Part shown: positions 8,602 to 16,597 of the stretch, one piece after another
Layout: every line of letters begins with the position of its first letter
Position numbering within the stretch: the stretch's first letter is position 1
From: an uncultured Phycisphaerales bacterium
GTDB lineage: Bacteria; Planctomycetota; Phycisphaerae; Sedimentisphaerales; Anaerohalosphaeraceae
Direction: 5' to 3'
DNA length: 64,000 nt
Assembly: GCA_937868095.1 (NCBI GenBank)
Contig: CALMLO010000014.1
Coordinates: 62,001-126,000 of the forward strand
Made by a program: the position numbers and the translations under genes
Notes under the pieces: generated by a model
The model's database searches: none
Told to the model about the DNA's origin: nothing
What the model saw: only the letters and a program-made list of their open reading frames with translations

Positions 8602-9552
8602 ATGAAAACACGAAGATTAGGACAGACGGATTTGGATCTGACAGTTATTGGGCTGGGGACATGGGCCATCGGCGGACCGTGGCAGTACGGGTGGGGGCCG
8701 CAGGAAGATCGAGATTCTCTGGAGGCGATTGGCGAGGCCCTTGAGTGTGGGATTAACTGGATTGACACGGCCCCGATTTACGGCTGCGGTCATTCAGAAG
8801 AAGTGGTGGGCCGTGCGCTGCGGCAGTTTCGGCCTCGGCCTCTGGTGGCAACCAAGTGCGGTCTGCTGTGGAATTCACAGCGGGAGAAAATCAGCTGTCT
8901 GGATGCCCGCAGCATCACAGCGGAGTGCGAGGCCAGTCTGAAGCGGCTGGGGGTAGAGGTAATCGACCTTTACCAGATGCATTGGCCCCAGCCGGAGGAG
9001 CAGATTGAGGAGGGTTGGGAGGCGATGGTTCGCCTGATTGAGCAGGGCAAGGTGCGGTATGCAGGGGTGTGCAATTTTACGGTGCCGCAGCTGGAGCGGA
9101 TTGAGAGAATTGCTCCGCCGGCATCGCTGCAGCCGCCTTACAGTATGCTGCAGCGGGATATTGAAGCAGAGCTGCTGCCGTACTGCGGCCGGAAGAAAAT
9201 CGGAGTAGTGGTTTACAGTCCTCTTCAGAAAGGACTGCTGACAGGCAAGTTTACAGAAAAATACCTGAAAACCTTGCCGCCGGATGACCATCGGGTTCAG
9301 ACCGACCCCAATTTCCGCCAGCCGCTGTTTGGCCGCAATCTGCGAATCATCGAGCGGCTGAGAGCCGTTGCAGCCCAGGCGAGGATAACAGTCGGCCAGT
9401 TGGCGGTTGCCTGGGTGCTGCGGAAGCCGGAGGTTACCTCGGCGATTGTGGGGGCGCGCCGCAAGGGGCAAATCCGCGAGATTGTGCCGGCTGCTGAAGC
9501 AGAATTGTCCGAATCACTTTGGGAAGAAGTGGAGAAAATCCTGAATTCCTGA
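8602..9552 (+). CDS. Aldo/keto reductase
   Basis: A 316-residue NADP(H)-dependent (alpha/beta)8-barrel oxidoreductase. The AKR tetrad is recognisable: Asp and Tyr in NWIDTAPIYGCG, Lys in LVATKCG and His in LYQMHWPQ. The late cofactor segment IVGARRKGQI is present. The ATG at 8602 is chosen because AAGGAG lies 7 bases upstream, just past the M50 stop; the open frame from 8410 overlaps the M50 gene and is a shadow there. The natural substrate cannot be inferred. Confidence 0.93.
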   Translation: MKTRRLGQTDLDLTVIGLGTWAIGGPWQYGWGPQEDRDSLEAIGEALECGINWIDTAPIYGCGHSEEVVGRALRQFRPRPLVATKCGLLWNSQREKISCLDARSITAECEASLKRLGVEVIDLYQMHWPQPEEQIEEGWEAMVRLIEQGKVRYAGVCNFTVPQLERIERIAPPASLQPPYSMLQRDIEAELLPYCGRKKIGVVVYSPLQKGLLTGKFTEKYLKTLPPDDHRVQTDPNFRQPLFGRNLRIIERLRAVAAQARITVGQLAVAWVLRKPEVTSAIVGARRKGQIREIVPAAEAELSESLWEEVEKILNS

Positions 9553-9602
9553 AGGACAGCGGTTTGCCGGTGATGGAGAGATTTTAGAGAAAGGTATTCA
9601 AA

Positions 9603-11036
9603 ATGCCGAAAGAAACATCAATCTATACAAGTCCGTTAGTGGAGCGGAATGCTTCGCGAGAGATGGCGGAGTTATTCGGGGCGGATACGAAGTTTCGGAC
9701 ATGGCGGCGGCTGTGGCTGGAGCTGGGCCGGGCGCAGAAGAAGTTGGGACTGAAGATTACCGATGCTCAGCTTCGGCAGATGGCTCAGCATCTGGATGAC
9801 ATTGATTACGAACAGGCCTCTGCGTTTGAGCAGAAGTTTCGCCACGATGTAATGGCGCATATCCACACCTTCGGTCAGGCCGCTCCGAAGGCCGCCGGCA
9901 TCATTCATCTGGGGGCGACCAGCTGCGATATTACGGATAATGCAGACCTGATTATTTTCCGCAAGGGGATGGAGATTACGTCGGGCAAACTGGCCTGTCT
10001 GATTGATCGGCTGGGGCGCTTTGCCCGACGGTATCGGGCCCTGCCGACGCTGGGTTTTACCCATTTTCAGCCGGCACAGCTGACCACGGTCGGCAAGCGG
10101 GCGACGCTGTGGGCGTATGATTTTGCAATGGATTTGGCAGAACTGGAGCGGCGGATTGAGACGCTTCCGTTTCGCGGCATCAAGGGTACGACGGGCACGC
10201 AGGCCTCGTTTCTGTCGCTGTTTGACGGAAACCGCTCCAAAGTCCAGCGGCTGGAAAAAATGGTTGCACAGGCATTTGGTTTTTCGCAGGTGTGTCGGGT
10301 GACCGGCCAGACCTATCCAAGAAAACTCGACAAGATGATTGTGGATGTGCTGGCGTCGATTGCACAATCGGCGCATAAGATGTGCAATGATATTCGGCTG
10401 CTGGCCAATCTGAAGGAGATTGAGGAGCCGTTTGAGACCTCACAGGTCGGCTCTTCGGCTATGGCCTACAAGCGTAACCCGATGCGGTGCGAGCGGGCGA
10501 CAGGGCTGGCGCGGCTGGTGCTTTCGCTGGCGACCAGTCCGGCGATGACCGCATCGGTCCAATGGCTGGAGCGGACGCTGGATGATTCATCCAATCGGCG
10601 GGCGGTGATGCCGGAGGCATTCCTGGCGACTGACGGCATTCTTGAGATTCTGATTAATACGGCTTCGGGACTGGTGGTATATCCGAAGGTGATAGCTGCC
10701 CATGTGGCCGCGGAACTGCCGTTTATGGCGACAGAGAACATCCTGATGGCCGGCGTAAAAGCAGGCGGAAGCCGGCAGGAACTGCACGAGCGGATTCGGG
10801 TGCATTCGCAGGCCGCTGCCGCACAGGTCAAAGAGCACGGGCGGAAAAACGACCTGCTCGAGCGGCTGCAGGCAGACCCGGCCTTTGCCAAGGTTGATTT
10901 CCGCAAGGTTCTCAATCCGAAGGACTATATCGGCTGTGCGCCGCAGCAGGTTGATGAGTTTCTCGCCGAGGTCGTTGCTCCCATCCGCCGCAAGTATCGA
11001 CGATATCTCACTCATCAGGCAAATCTGAAAGTATAA
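9603..11036 (+). CDS. purB: Adenylosuccinate lyase
   Basis: A 477-residue member of the fumarase/aspartase superfamily that cleaves SAICAR and adenylosuccinate in purine synthesis. It has HLGATSCDITDNAD near residue 100 and the family signature GSSAMAYKRNPMRCER, which holds the catalytic serine loop. The signature is closer to the eukaryotic-like ADSL form (GSSAMxYKRNPMR) than to the E. coli form. It lies 25 bases upstream of pyrE, linking purine and pyrimidine synthesis. Confidence 0.96.
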   Translation: MPKETSIYTSPLVERNASREMAELFGADTKFRTWRRLWLELGRAQKKLGLKITDAQLRQMAQHLDDIDYEQASAFEQKFRHDVMAHIHTFGQAAPKAAGIIHLGATSCDITDNADLIIFRKGMEITSGKLACLIDRLGRFARRYRALPTLGFTHFQPAQLTTVGKRATLWAYDFAMDLAELERRIETLPFRGIKGTTGTQASFLSLFDGNRSKVQRLEKMVAQAFGFSQVCRVTGQTYPRKLDKMIVDVLASIAQSAHKMCNDIRLLANLKEIEEPFETSQVGSSAMAYKRNPMRCERATGLARLVLSLATSPAMTASVQWLERTLDDSSNRRAVMPEAFLATDGILEILINTASGLVVYPKVIAAHVAAELPFMATENILMAGVKAGGSRQELHERIRVHSQAAAAQVKEHGRKNDLLERLQADPAFAKVDFRKVLNPKDYIGCAPQQVDEFLAEVVAPIRRKYRRYLTHQANLKV

Positions 11037-11061
11037 ATCTGAAACGATAGAGGAGCCATCT

Positions 11062-11586
11062 ATGGACAAACTGCAGCTGGCCAAACGAATTAAAGAATCG
11101 GCCTATCTGGAAGGAGATTTTCTGCTGCGCAGCGGCAAACGGAGCAGCTATTATCTGGATAAATATCTGTTCGAAACGCAGCCGGATATTCTTAAGGCGC
11201 TGGGCAAGGAGTTCTGCAAGCACCTATCCCCGGCGGTGTCGAGGATTGCCGGTGCGGAGCTGGGCGGAGTGGCACTGGCGGCGGCAGCATCGCTGGAGTC
11301 CGGCAAGCCCTGGCTCATCGTCCGCAACAGCAAAAAGGGCTACGGCACCGGCAAGATGATTGAAGGTATCCTGAAAGCGGGTGATATGGTCCTGCTGGTG
11401 GAAGATATTGCCACCACCGGCGGGCAGGTGCTTGAGGCGGCCAAGATTCTCACCGAAGCCGGGGCGAAAGTGGACCGGATAGTCTGTGTCATTGACCGCA
11501 AGCAAGGCGCCCGCGAGAATATTGAGGCCGCCGGCTATTTATTTGAAAGCATTCTAACCAAGGAAGACCTGGGTATTACAGAGTAA
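11062..11586 (+). CDS. pyrE: Orotate phosphoribosyltransferase
   Basis: A 174-residue type I PRTase that makes OMP from orotate and PRPP. The PRPP loop appears as VLLVEDIATTGGQV, and the N-terminal FLLRSGKRSSYYLDKY contributes orotate/PRPP contacts. It has no fused OMP decarboxylase. GGAG is positioned before the ATG. It is the last enzyme of this series before the small zinc-ribbon gene. Confidence 0.95.
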   Translation: MDKLQLAKRIKESAYLEGDFLLRSGKRSSYYLDKYLFETQPDILKALGKEFCKHLSPAVSRIAGAELGGVALAAAASLESGKPWLIVRNSKKGYGTGKMIEGILKAGDMVLLVEDIATTGGQVLEAAKILTEAGAKVDRIVCVIDRKQGARENIEAAGYLFESILTKEDLGITE

Positions 11587-11615
11587 GGCCATTTGGCTGC
11601 AAGCAGGGAATCCAG

Positions 11616-11807
11616 ATGAAAGGATATGCACCCAATTGGCAGGTGCGCTGCCGAAAGTGCGGCTGGATGGTCGATGCCGCCGAAGCAGGGCTCATTCGTA
11701 TCGGGGGTGCCGGCAGGTGTTATCGGCTTCGCTGGTGTCCGCAATGCCGCCGGCTCCGGTGGGTCGTTCTGGAGAAAAAACCGGACGATACTTTCTGTAA
11801 AGTTTAA
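11616..11807 (+). CDS. Small zinc-ribbon protein
   Basis: A 63-residue protein with Cys12-x2-Cys15 and Cys41-x2-Cys44, plus single Cys35 and Cys61. This is a compact zinc-ribbon arrangement with aromatic and basic residues around it (CGWM, CRRLRW). The ATG follows pyrE by 29 bases and has only a weak purine-rich leader. I do not know its function; nucleic-acid binding is a guess. Cysteine spacing makes a real gene likelier than chance. Confidence 0.6.
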   Translation: MKGYAPNWQVRCRKCGWMVDAAEAGLIRIGGAGRCYRLRWCPQCRRLRWVVLEKKPDDTFCKV

Positions 11808-11840
11808 TCCGGGCTACTCCGGCAGCGGGGGTTTTGAAGG

Positions 11841-12488
11841 TTAGCAAGATTGTCTGAGGCGATCGATGGTTTTGATGATATGAGCGGCCAGGCGGCTTTT
11901 GGGAGTATTAGAAAAGGTTTGCCAGGGGCCTTCTTTGGCTTTCAAATGAATAGTTGAACGCTCGGCAGCGATGGCCGCCGGCGTATTAGCGATAATCAGT
12001 TCCAGATTCTTATCTTTGAGTTTTCGCTCGGCGTTTGTGCGGAGGTTTTTGTCTTCGAGGGCAAAGCCGACCAGCATCTGGCCTTTCTTTTTGTGCCGGC
12101 CTGCCCAGGCGAGGATATCTGCGGTTGGCTTCAGAGAAAGGGTAAGAAGGTCCTCTCCCTTTTTTAATTTTTTCCTGGCTTTTTTGAGGGGAGTATAGTC
12201 GGCTACAGCTGCTGCCATAATCAGACAGTCGCAACGGGCGAACTCTGTTTTGACTGCCCGAAACATATCATTGCTGGAGATAACAGGAATCATCCTGGCC
12301 TGGGCGGGGGGTTTTAGAGCGGTCGGAGCTGTAATCAGGGTGACCCGATGTCCGGCACGGAGGGCAGCGCTGGCCAGGGCGAAGCCCATTCGTCCGCTGC
12401 TGGCGTTGGAAAGAAACCGCACCGGATCGATGTACTCCCGTGTACCGCCGGCAGTAATCAGAACATTCATTTTTTTCTTTGGAGCCAT
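11841..12488 (-). CDS. coaB: Phosphopantothenate-cysteine ligase domain, stand-alone CoaB
   Basis: A 215-residue protein matching only the C-terminal (DFP) half of the usual bifunctional CoaBC. It has the nucleotide and substrate signature ITAGGTREYIDPVRFLSNAS, SSGRMG, AAAVADYTPL and VGFALE. It should join cysteine to 4'-phosphopantothenate in CoA synthesis. The flavin decarboxylase half (CoaC) is absent here and must be encoded elsewhere. The start at 12488 lies 6 bases past the pfkA stop; the ATG at 12470 is an alternative. Confidence 0.88.
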   Translation of the reverse strand: MAPKKKMNVLITAGGTREYIDPVRFLSNASSGRMGFALASAALRAGHRVTLITAPTALKPPAQARMIPVISSNDMFRAVKTEFARCDCLIMAAAVADYTPLKKARKKLKKGEDLLTLSLKPTADILAWAGRHKKKGQMLVGFALEDKNLRTNAERKLKDKNLELIIANTPAAIAAERSTIHLKAKEGPWQTFSNTPKSRLAAHIIKTIDRLRQSC

Positions 12489-12494
12489 CAGGAC

Positions 12495-13589
12495 TTAGAC
12501 CCCGAAACTGGTTTTGACGGCCTTGGCGGCGGCAATGAGCGGGTCGTTGCGGGGAACGGTTTTGATTTTTCCGGCGACACGACTGAGGGGAATCGAGCCG
12601 AGCTTGCCGTCCTTCCAAACGGCAAGATGATTTTTCACCCCTTTCATCAGCAGTTCGAGAGCATAATAACCGAACAGGGTTCCCATATTCCGATCGAAAG
12701 GCGTGGGTGTGCCGCCGCGCTGGAGATGGCCGAGATTGACGCCCCGGCAGGACAGTCCGGTTAGTTTTGACAACTGTTCGGCCAGCACATAGGAGATGCC
12801 GCCCAGCCGAATCGGATCGGGGCTGTCCGTTTCTTTTTTTAAGACAACCATTTTGCCGCTCTTGGCTTTGGCACCTTCGGCAACGCAGATAATGCTGAAT
12901 CGCCTGCCTTTGCGGGAGCGGGCCAGCACCACCTCGGTCACACAGTCCAGATCATAGGGAATCTCAGGAATCAGAATGATATCTGCCCCTCCGGCGGTGC
13001 CGGCGTGCAGGGCAATCCAGCCCGCATACCGCCCCATCACTTCGACAATCATTACACGATGGTGTGAACTGGCGGTGGTGTGGATTTTGTCGATGGCTTC
13101 CGTGGCGGTTGTAACGGCTGTATTAAAACCAAAGGTAAGGTCTGTGCCGTACACGTCATTGTCTATGGTTTTGGGGACTCCCATTACGGTCAGGCCTTTT
13201 TTGGCAAAAGCAGCGGCCGAAGACATGGTTCCGTCTCCTCCGATGCAAATCATTGCTTCGATACCATGCTTTTCGAGATTGGCTATGCATAAGTCCGAGA
13301 CATCCCGTTTGCGGACAGTCTTGCCGAGAGGCATTGGAAAGGCAAAGGGATTGGTGTTATTGGAAGAGCCGAGGATTGTGCCGCCTAAGGTGAGAATATT
13401 GCTCACATCATCAAAGCTGAGGGGGCGAATGCGGTTCTCAATCAGCCCGAGATAAGCGTCTTCGACGCCGTAAACCTCCAGGCCGTATTTGTTAATGGCG
13501 GTTTTGGTGACCGCGCGAATAACAGCGTTCAATCCCGGGCAGTCTCCGCCGCCGGTAAGCACAGCAATCCGTTTGATTTTCTTTGCCAT
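12495..13589 (-). CDS. pfkA: 6-phosphofructokinase (PfkA family)
   Basis: A 364-residue phosphofructokinase phosphorylating fructose 6-phosphate. The phosphoryl-donor site is GGDGT (residues 117-121) and the catalytic loop is PKTIDND (139-145). A Gly at the position that is Asp in PPi-dependent enzymes points to ATP, while the Lys in PKTIDND is the form shared with PPi enzymes; this G+K combination is known from ATP-using members of the mixed clades. AAAGGA precedes the ATG. It is co-transcribed with coaB. Confidence 0.93.
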   Translation of the reverse strand: MAKKIKRIAVLTGGGDCPGLNAVIRAVTKTAINKYGLEVYGVEDAYLGLIENRIRPLSFDDVSNILTLGGTILGSSNNTNPFAFPMPLGKTVRKRDVSDLCIANLEKHGIEAMICIGGDGTMSSAAAFAKKGLTVMGVPKTIDNDVYGTDLTFGFNTAVTTATEAIDKIHTTASSHHRVMIVEVMGRYAGWIALHAGTAGGADIILIPEIPYDLDCVTEVVLARSRKGRRFSIICVAEGAKAKSGKMVVLKKETDSPDPIRLGGISYVLAEQLSKLTGLSCRGVNLGHLQRGGTPTPFDRNMGTLFGYYALELLMKGVKNHLAVWKDGKLGSIPLSRVAGKIKTVPRNDPLIAAAKAVKTSFGV

Positions 13590-13681
13590 TGTCGGGTCCT
13601 TTCCTGATTGGATATGTGTAGAGTGTATCGAAAATCAGTGTAATTACAAGATGGGTTTAAAAAGGGTTTTTGGAAAAAGTA

Positions 13682-13710
13682 TTGAAAAAATCTTGGATTT
13701 TTGATAGACT
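13682..13710 (+). promoter_or_regulatory. Promoter for the GH43 protein gene
   Basis: TTGAAA, 17-base spacer, TAGACT. The expected start near 13717 leaves a leader of about 90 bases before the ATG at 13808. Confidence 0.55.
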
Positions 13711-13807
13711 TTCGAGAGTGGGGGTTAGTGGATATCACAGGATTGGAAGGCCGCTGCTCCGAGAAAAAGGTGTTTTTGCTGTTCAAACGAAGGAACAAAA
13801 AAGGGTG

Positions 13808-16546
13808 ATGGGGATGTTGCGAACGTTTTGTGCTGCGGCTGTGGGGGTATTCTTGTGTGTTCTTGTCAATTCATCGGAAGCCATTGAAATCACAGGGGCT
13901 ATTACCTCTTGCCATGACCCGTCCACGATTCTCTATCAAGGCGGCCGGTATTGGTGCTTCTCGACAAACAACAACTTAAATCTTCGCTATTCTGCGGATT
14001 TAGCAAGTTGGTCGTGGGGAACTCAGCCGTTCAGCTATGCAGCGGGTGTACCGCCGTATATGGCGGAATATCTGTCCACGTGCGAGGGCAGCGGGCCATG
14101 GAACCTGTGGGCGCCGGAGATTATCAAGGTAGGGGATTTGTATTATCTCTATTACTCCCGCAATATGTGTTTGGATAGTGATTGCACGGAGCAGTCTGTC
14201 TGCGGTCTGGCGATTGGTTCGAGTATTTTTAATCGGGATTGGGTTGACCAGGGGGCTGTTTTGCGGACTGCTTTATGTACCGATTACCGGCGCAGCATTG
14301 ATCCGTCGCTGCTGTTTGACGAGGTGGGCAACTTGTGGCTGGCGGCCGGCTCGTTCGGACATCCGAGCGGTTACGGCTGGAATTACGGCGGTATCTGGCT
14401 TTACCAACTTGACCCCGAAACCGGCAAGGTCAAAAGCGGAAGCAGCCCGATTCAGATTGCACGGGCCTGGATTGAGGCACCTTATCTTTACTATAAGAAC
14501 GGCTATTATTATCTGTTTTTCAATCAGGAGCGATGCTGTGTCGGTGCGGACAGCACGTATTTTATCCGGTATGCGCGAGCGGTGGATATCACGGGGCCGT
14601 ACTTTGACCAAGAAGGGATCAATGTCCTTGTGCAGAATAACGGCTCGCTGTTTCTGGGCCGCGATTTTGATGCTAATTATTATTCCTATGGCAATCCGAA
14701 GCCGGAATGCGGCTCGGTAGGACGGGAGATTGGGCCCGGACATATTGGGATTTTTACAGCGCAGGACGGCCTGGAGATGTTTTCATTTCATTTCTACGAT
14801 GCCGGCAATCGCGGCAATGCCACCCTCGGCATTCGGACACTGATTTGGGGGGATGACGGCTGGCCGCGAGCGGGCTGGAATCTGCCGGATGGAAACTATG
14901 CGATTGTCTGCGGGATGAACCGCGATGCCGACGCGCCGGCGGGAGGATTGTACCTGGAGGCGGCGGACGGCTATTCCGGCAGGATTCAGATGAACCGATG
15001 GAAGGGAGGAACCGACCAAATCTGGAACTTTACGCGAGTGGGACGCAACCAGTACAAAATCTCCTGCCTTGCCAACGGCAAGGTGCTGGCGGCAGTCAGC
15101 CCCGACAGCAATCCGAACAATATTTACGGAGCGGGCAAGCCGGTGCAGCTGGTGACCTATAACAGCGGAAATACCGCACACCGATGGTATGTCGTGCAGA
15201 CAAACAATCGGGGGTTTCGGATGATTAATTCGGCGACGTCGATGGCGCTGGAGGCGGCCGGAGCGGAGAATGCTGTTGGGGTGTCTGTCGATGTAGGCAG
15301 CTGGGATTCTTCCCAGCCGGGTCATCAGTGTTTCTGGCTGACGCCGGCGGGGATTTATTCGATGGAGATGCAGTTTGGCGGCCTGCCGGCAACGGTGGCC
15401 AATACCAGTTCGGGTACACGGCTGACCGTCGCCGACCGGACCGGCTCGAATCTTCAGAAATGGCGTTTTGTTCCGACGTTTGACGGTTATACGAAGATTG
15501 TGAATGTCGCCAGCGGCCTGCCGGTTGACTTGCGGAACGGCTCATTCTCGGATGGGGAGTATATTCGGCAATATACCGACCTCAACAACGATGCGCAGAA
15601 GTGGGCCGTTGAGCCGCTTACCGACGGTTCCTTCCGCATCCTGAACAAAATTACAGCCAAGGTGATTGCTGCGGCCGATTCTGCAAGCGGTTCTTATACG
15701 CGGCAGCAGCGCTGGCTTCATACCCGGGCTCAGCAGTGGACGTTTCCGCAGCAGGCACTTTCGCCCAATGTGCGTACCTGGACAGGCGGCGGCAACACGG
15801 GCAATTGGTCAGAGGCGGCCAACTGGGACATGCCGTCGTACGGAGCGGACAATCTGCTGTTTGACGGGGCGCTTCAGACGGCGGTGAATAATAATCTGGC
15901 GGCTGACAGACAAGTGAACGGGATTCGTTTTCTGAGTACGGCGGGCGGGTTTACCCTTGCCGGCAATCGCATTGTTCTGCTGGGTGATATCGTCAATGAA
16001 TCGCCTTATGAACAGACGATTTTGCTGCCGCTTCAGTTGTCGGATGGGAGGAGATATCTGTTTTCCGCTCAATCGGGTGATTTGGTTCTGGCCGGTGCAA
16101 TCAGCGGCGAAGGCCACTTTGCCAAAGGCGGCGGCGGTACACTGACTTTGGCCGGCACCTGCACCTATAGCGGCCGGACGCGTATTTTGGCAGGAACGAT
16201 GAAGATAGGCACAGATTGGGCACTGCCGACCTCAACAGAACTGACGATTGAGGCGGGTGCGGTCTTAGACCTGAACGGATATAAAATTACGGTTGATACA
16301 CTTACCAATCTGGGAGCGATTATCAACAGCCGCTGTCAGGCAGGTGTGCTGAATGTCCTGACCCCGCCGCAGACTATCGTCCTGCCGGGCAATGGGATGG
16401 AGGGATTGACCGTGCTGGCCGAATTCTGGCTGGCTGAGGGCTGTGCCGAACCGGATTGGTGTCTGGGTGCCGACAGAGACCGGAGCGGCGCTGCCGATCT
16501 GGGTGATTTTAAAAACCTGGCTGCCGGCTGGCTTGACTGCCTCTAA
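13808..16546 (+). CDS. Secreted GH43-like arabinan-active protein with ricin, beta-helix and dockerin-like domains
   Basis: A 912-residue secreted protein. The signal peptide is residues 1-26. The GH43 five-blade propeller (about 27-357) shows CHDPS, WAPEI, SIDPSLLFDE, WIEAPYLYY and TLGIRTLIWGDDGWP, resembling endo-1,5-alpha-L-arabinanases. Next is a ricin-type beta-trefoil region (about 358-650, probably two copies, QxW-like DQIWNF, QKWRF, QKWAV, QQWTF). An autotransporter-type PATR beta-helix follows (about 655-860; TWTGGG, GGGGTLTLAGTCTYSG). The tail ends in ADRDRSGAADLGDF, an EF-hand/dockerin-like loop. The open frame extends upstream to 13670, but the ATG at 13808 gives a clean signal peptide. 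Substrate is inferred only. Confidence 0.85.
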   Translation: MGMLRTFCAAAVGVFLCVLVNSSEAIEITGAITSCHDPSTILYQGGRYWCFSTNNNLNLRYSADLASWSWGTQPFSYAAGVPPYMAEYLSTCEGSGPWNLWAPEIIKVGDLYYLYYSRNMCLDSDCTEQSVCGLAIGSSIFNRDWVDQGAVLRTALCTDYRRSIDPSLLFDEVGNLWLAAGSFGHPSGYGWNYGGIWLYQLDPETGKVKSGSSPIQIARAWIEAPYLYYKNGYYYLFFNQERCCVGADSTYFIRYARAVDITGPYFDQEGINVLVQNNGSLFLGRDFDANYYSYGNPKPECGSVGREIGPGHIGIFTAQDGLEMFSFHFYDAGNRGNATLGIRTLIWGDDGWPRAGWNLPDGNYAIVCGMNRDADAPAGGLYLEAADGYSGRIQMNRWKGGTDQIWNFTRVGRNQYKISCLANGKVLAAVSPDSNPNNIYGAGKPVQLVTYNSGNTAHRWYVVQTNNRGFRMINSATSMALEAAGAENAVGVSVDVGSWDSSQPGHQCFWLTPAGIYSMEMQFGGLPATVANTSSGTRLTVADRTGSNLQKWRFVPTFDGYTKIVNVASGLPVDLRNGSFSDGEYIRQYTDLNNDAQKWAVEPLTDGSFRILNKITAKVIAAADSASGSYTRQQRWLHTRAQQWTFPQQALSPNVRTWTGGGNTGNWSEAANWDMPSYGADNLLFDGALQTAVNNNLAADRQVNGIRFLSTAGGFTLAGNRIVLLGDIVNESPYEQTILLPLQLSDGRRYLFSAQSGDLVLAGAISGEGHFAKGGGGTLTLAGTCTYSGRTRILAGTMKIGTDWALPTSTELTIEAGAVLDLNGYKITVDTLTNLGAIINSRCQAGVLNVLTPPQTIVLPGNGMEGLTVLAEFWLAEGCAEPDWCLGADRDRSGAADLGDFKNLAAGWLDCL

Positions 16547-16551
16547 CAAAA

Positions 16552-16577
16552 AAAGACCCCGAACAAGCGGGGTCTTT
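16552..16577. terminator. Bidirectional terminator hairpin
   Basis: AAAGACCCCG, 6-base loop, CGGGGTCTTT, flanked by an A-run on the left. It lies between the convergent GH43 and transketolase genes and can serve both strands. Confidence 0.9.
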
Positions 16578-16597
16578 GAAGTGTGCCTTGAAAAGGG

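Noticed and set aside
7541-8611. 356-residue minus-strand open frame opposite the SDR and M50 genes
   Set aside because: Composition is Arg/Gln/Pro-rich shadow sequence with no family match, while the opposite strand encodes two clear enzymes.
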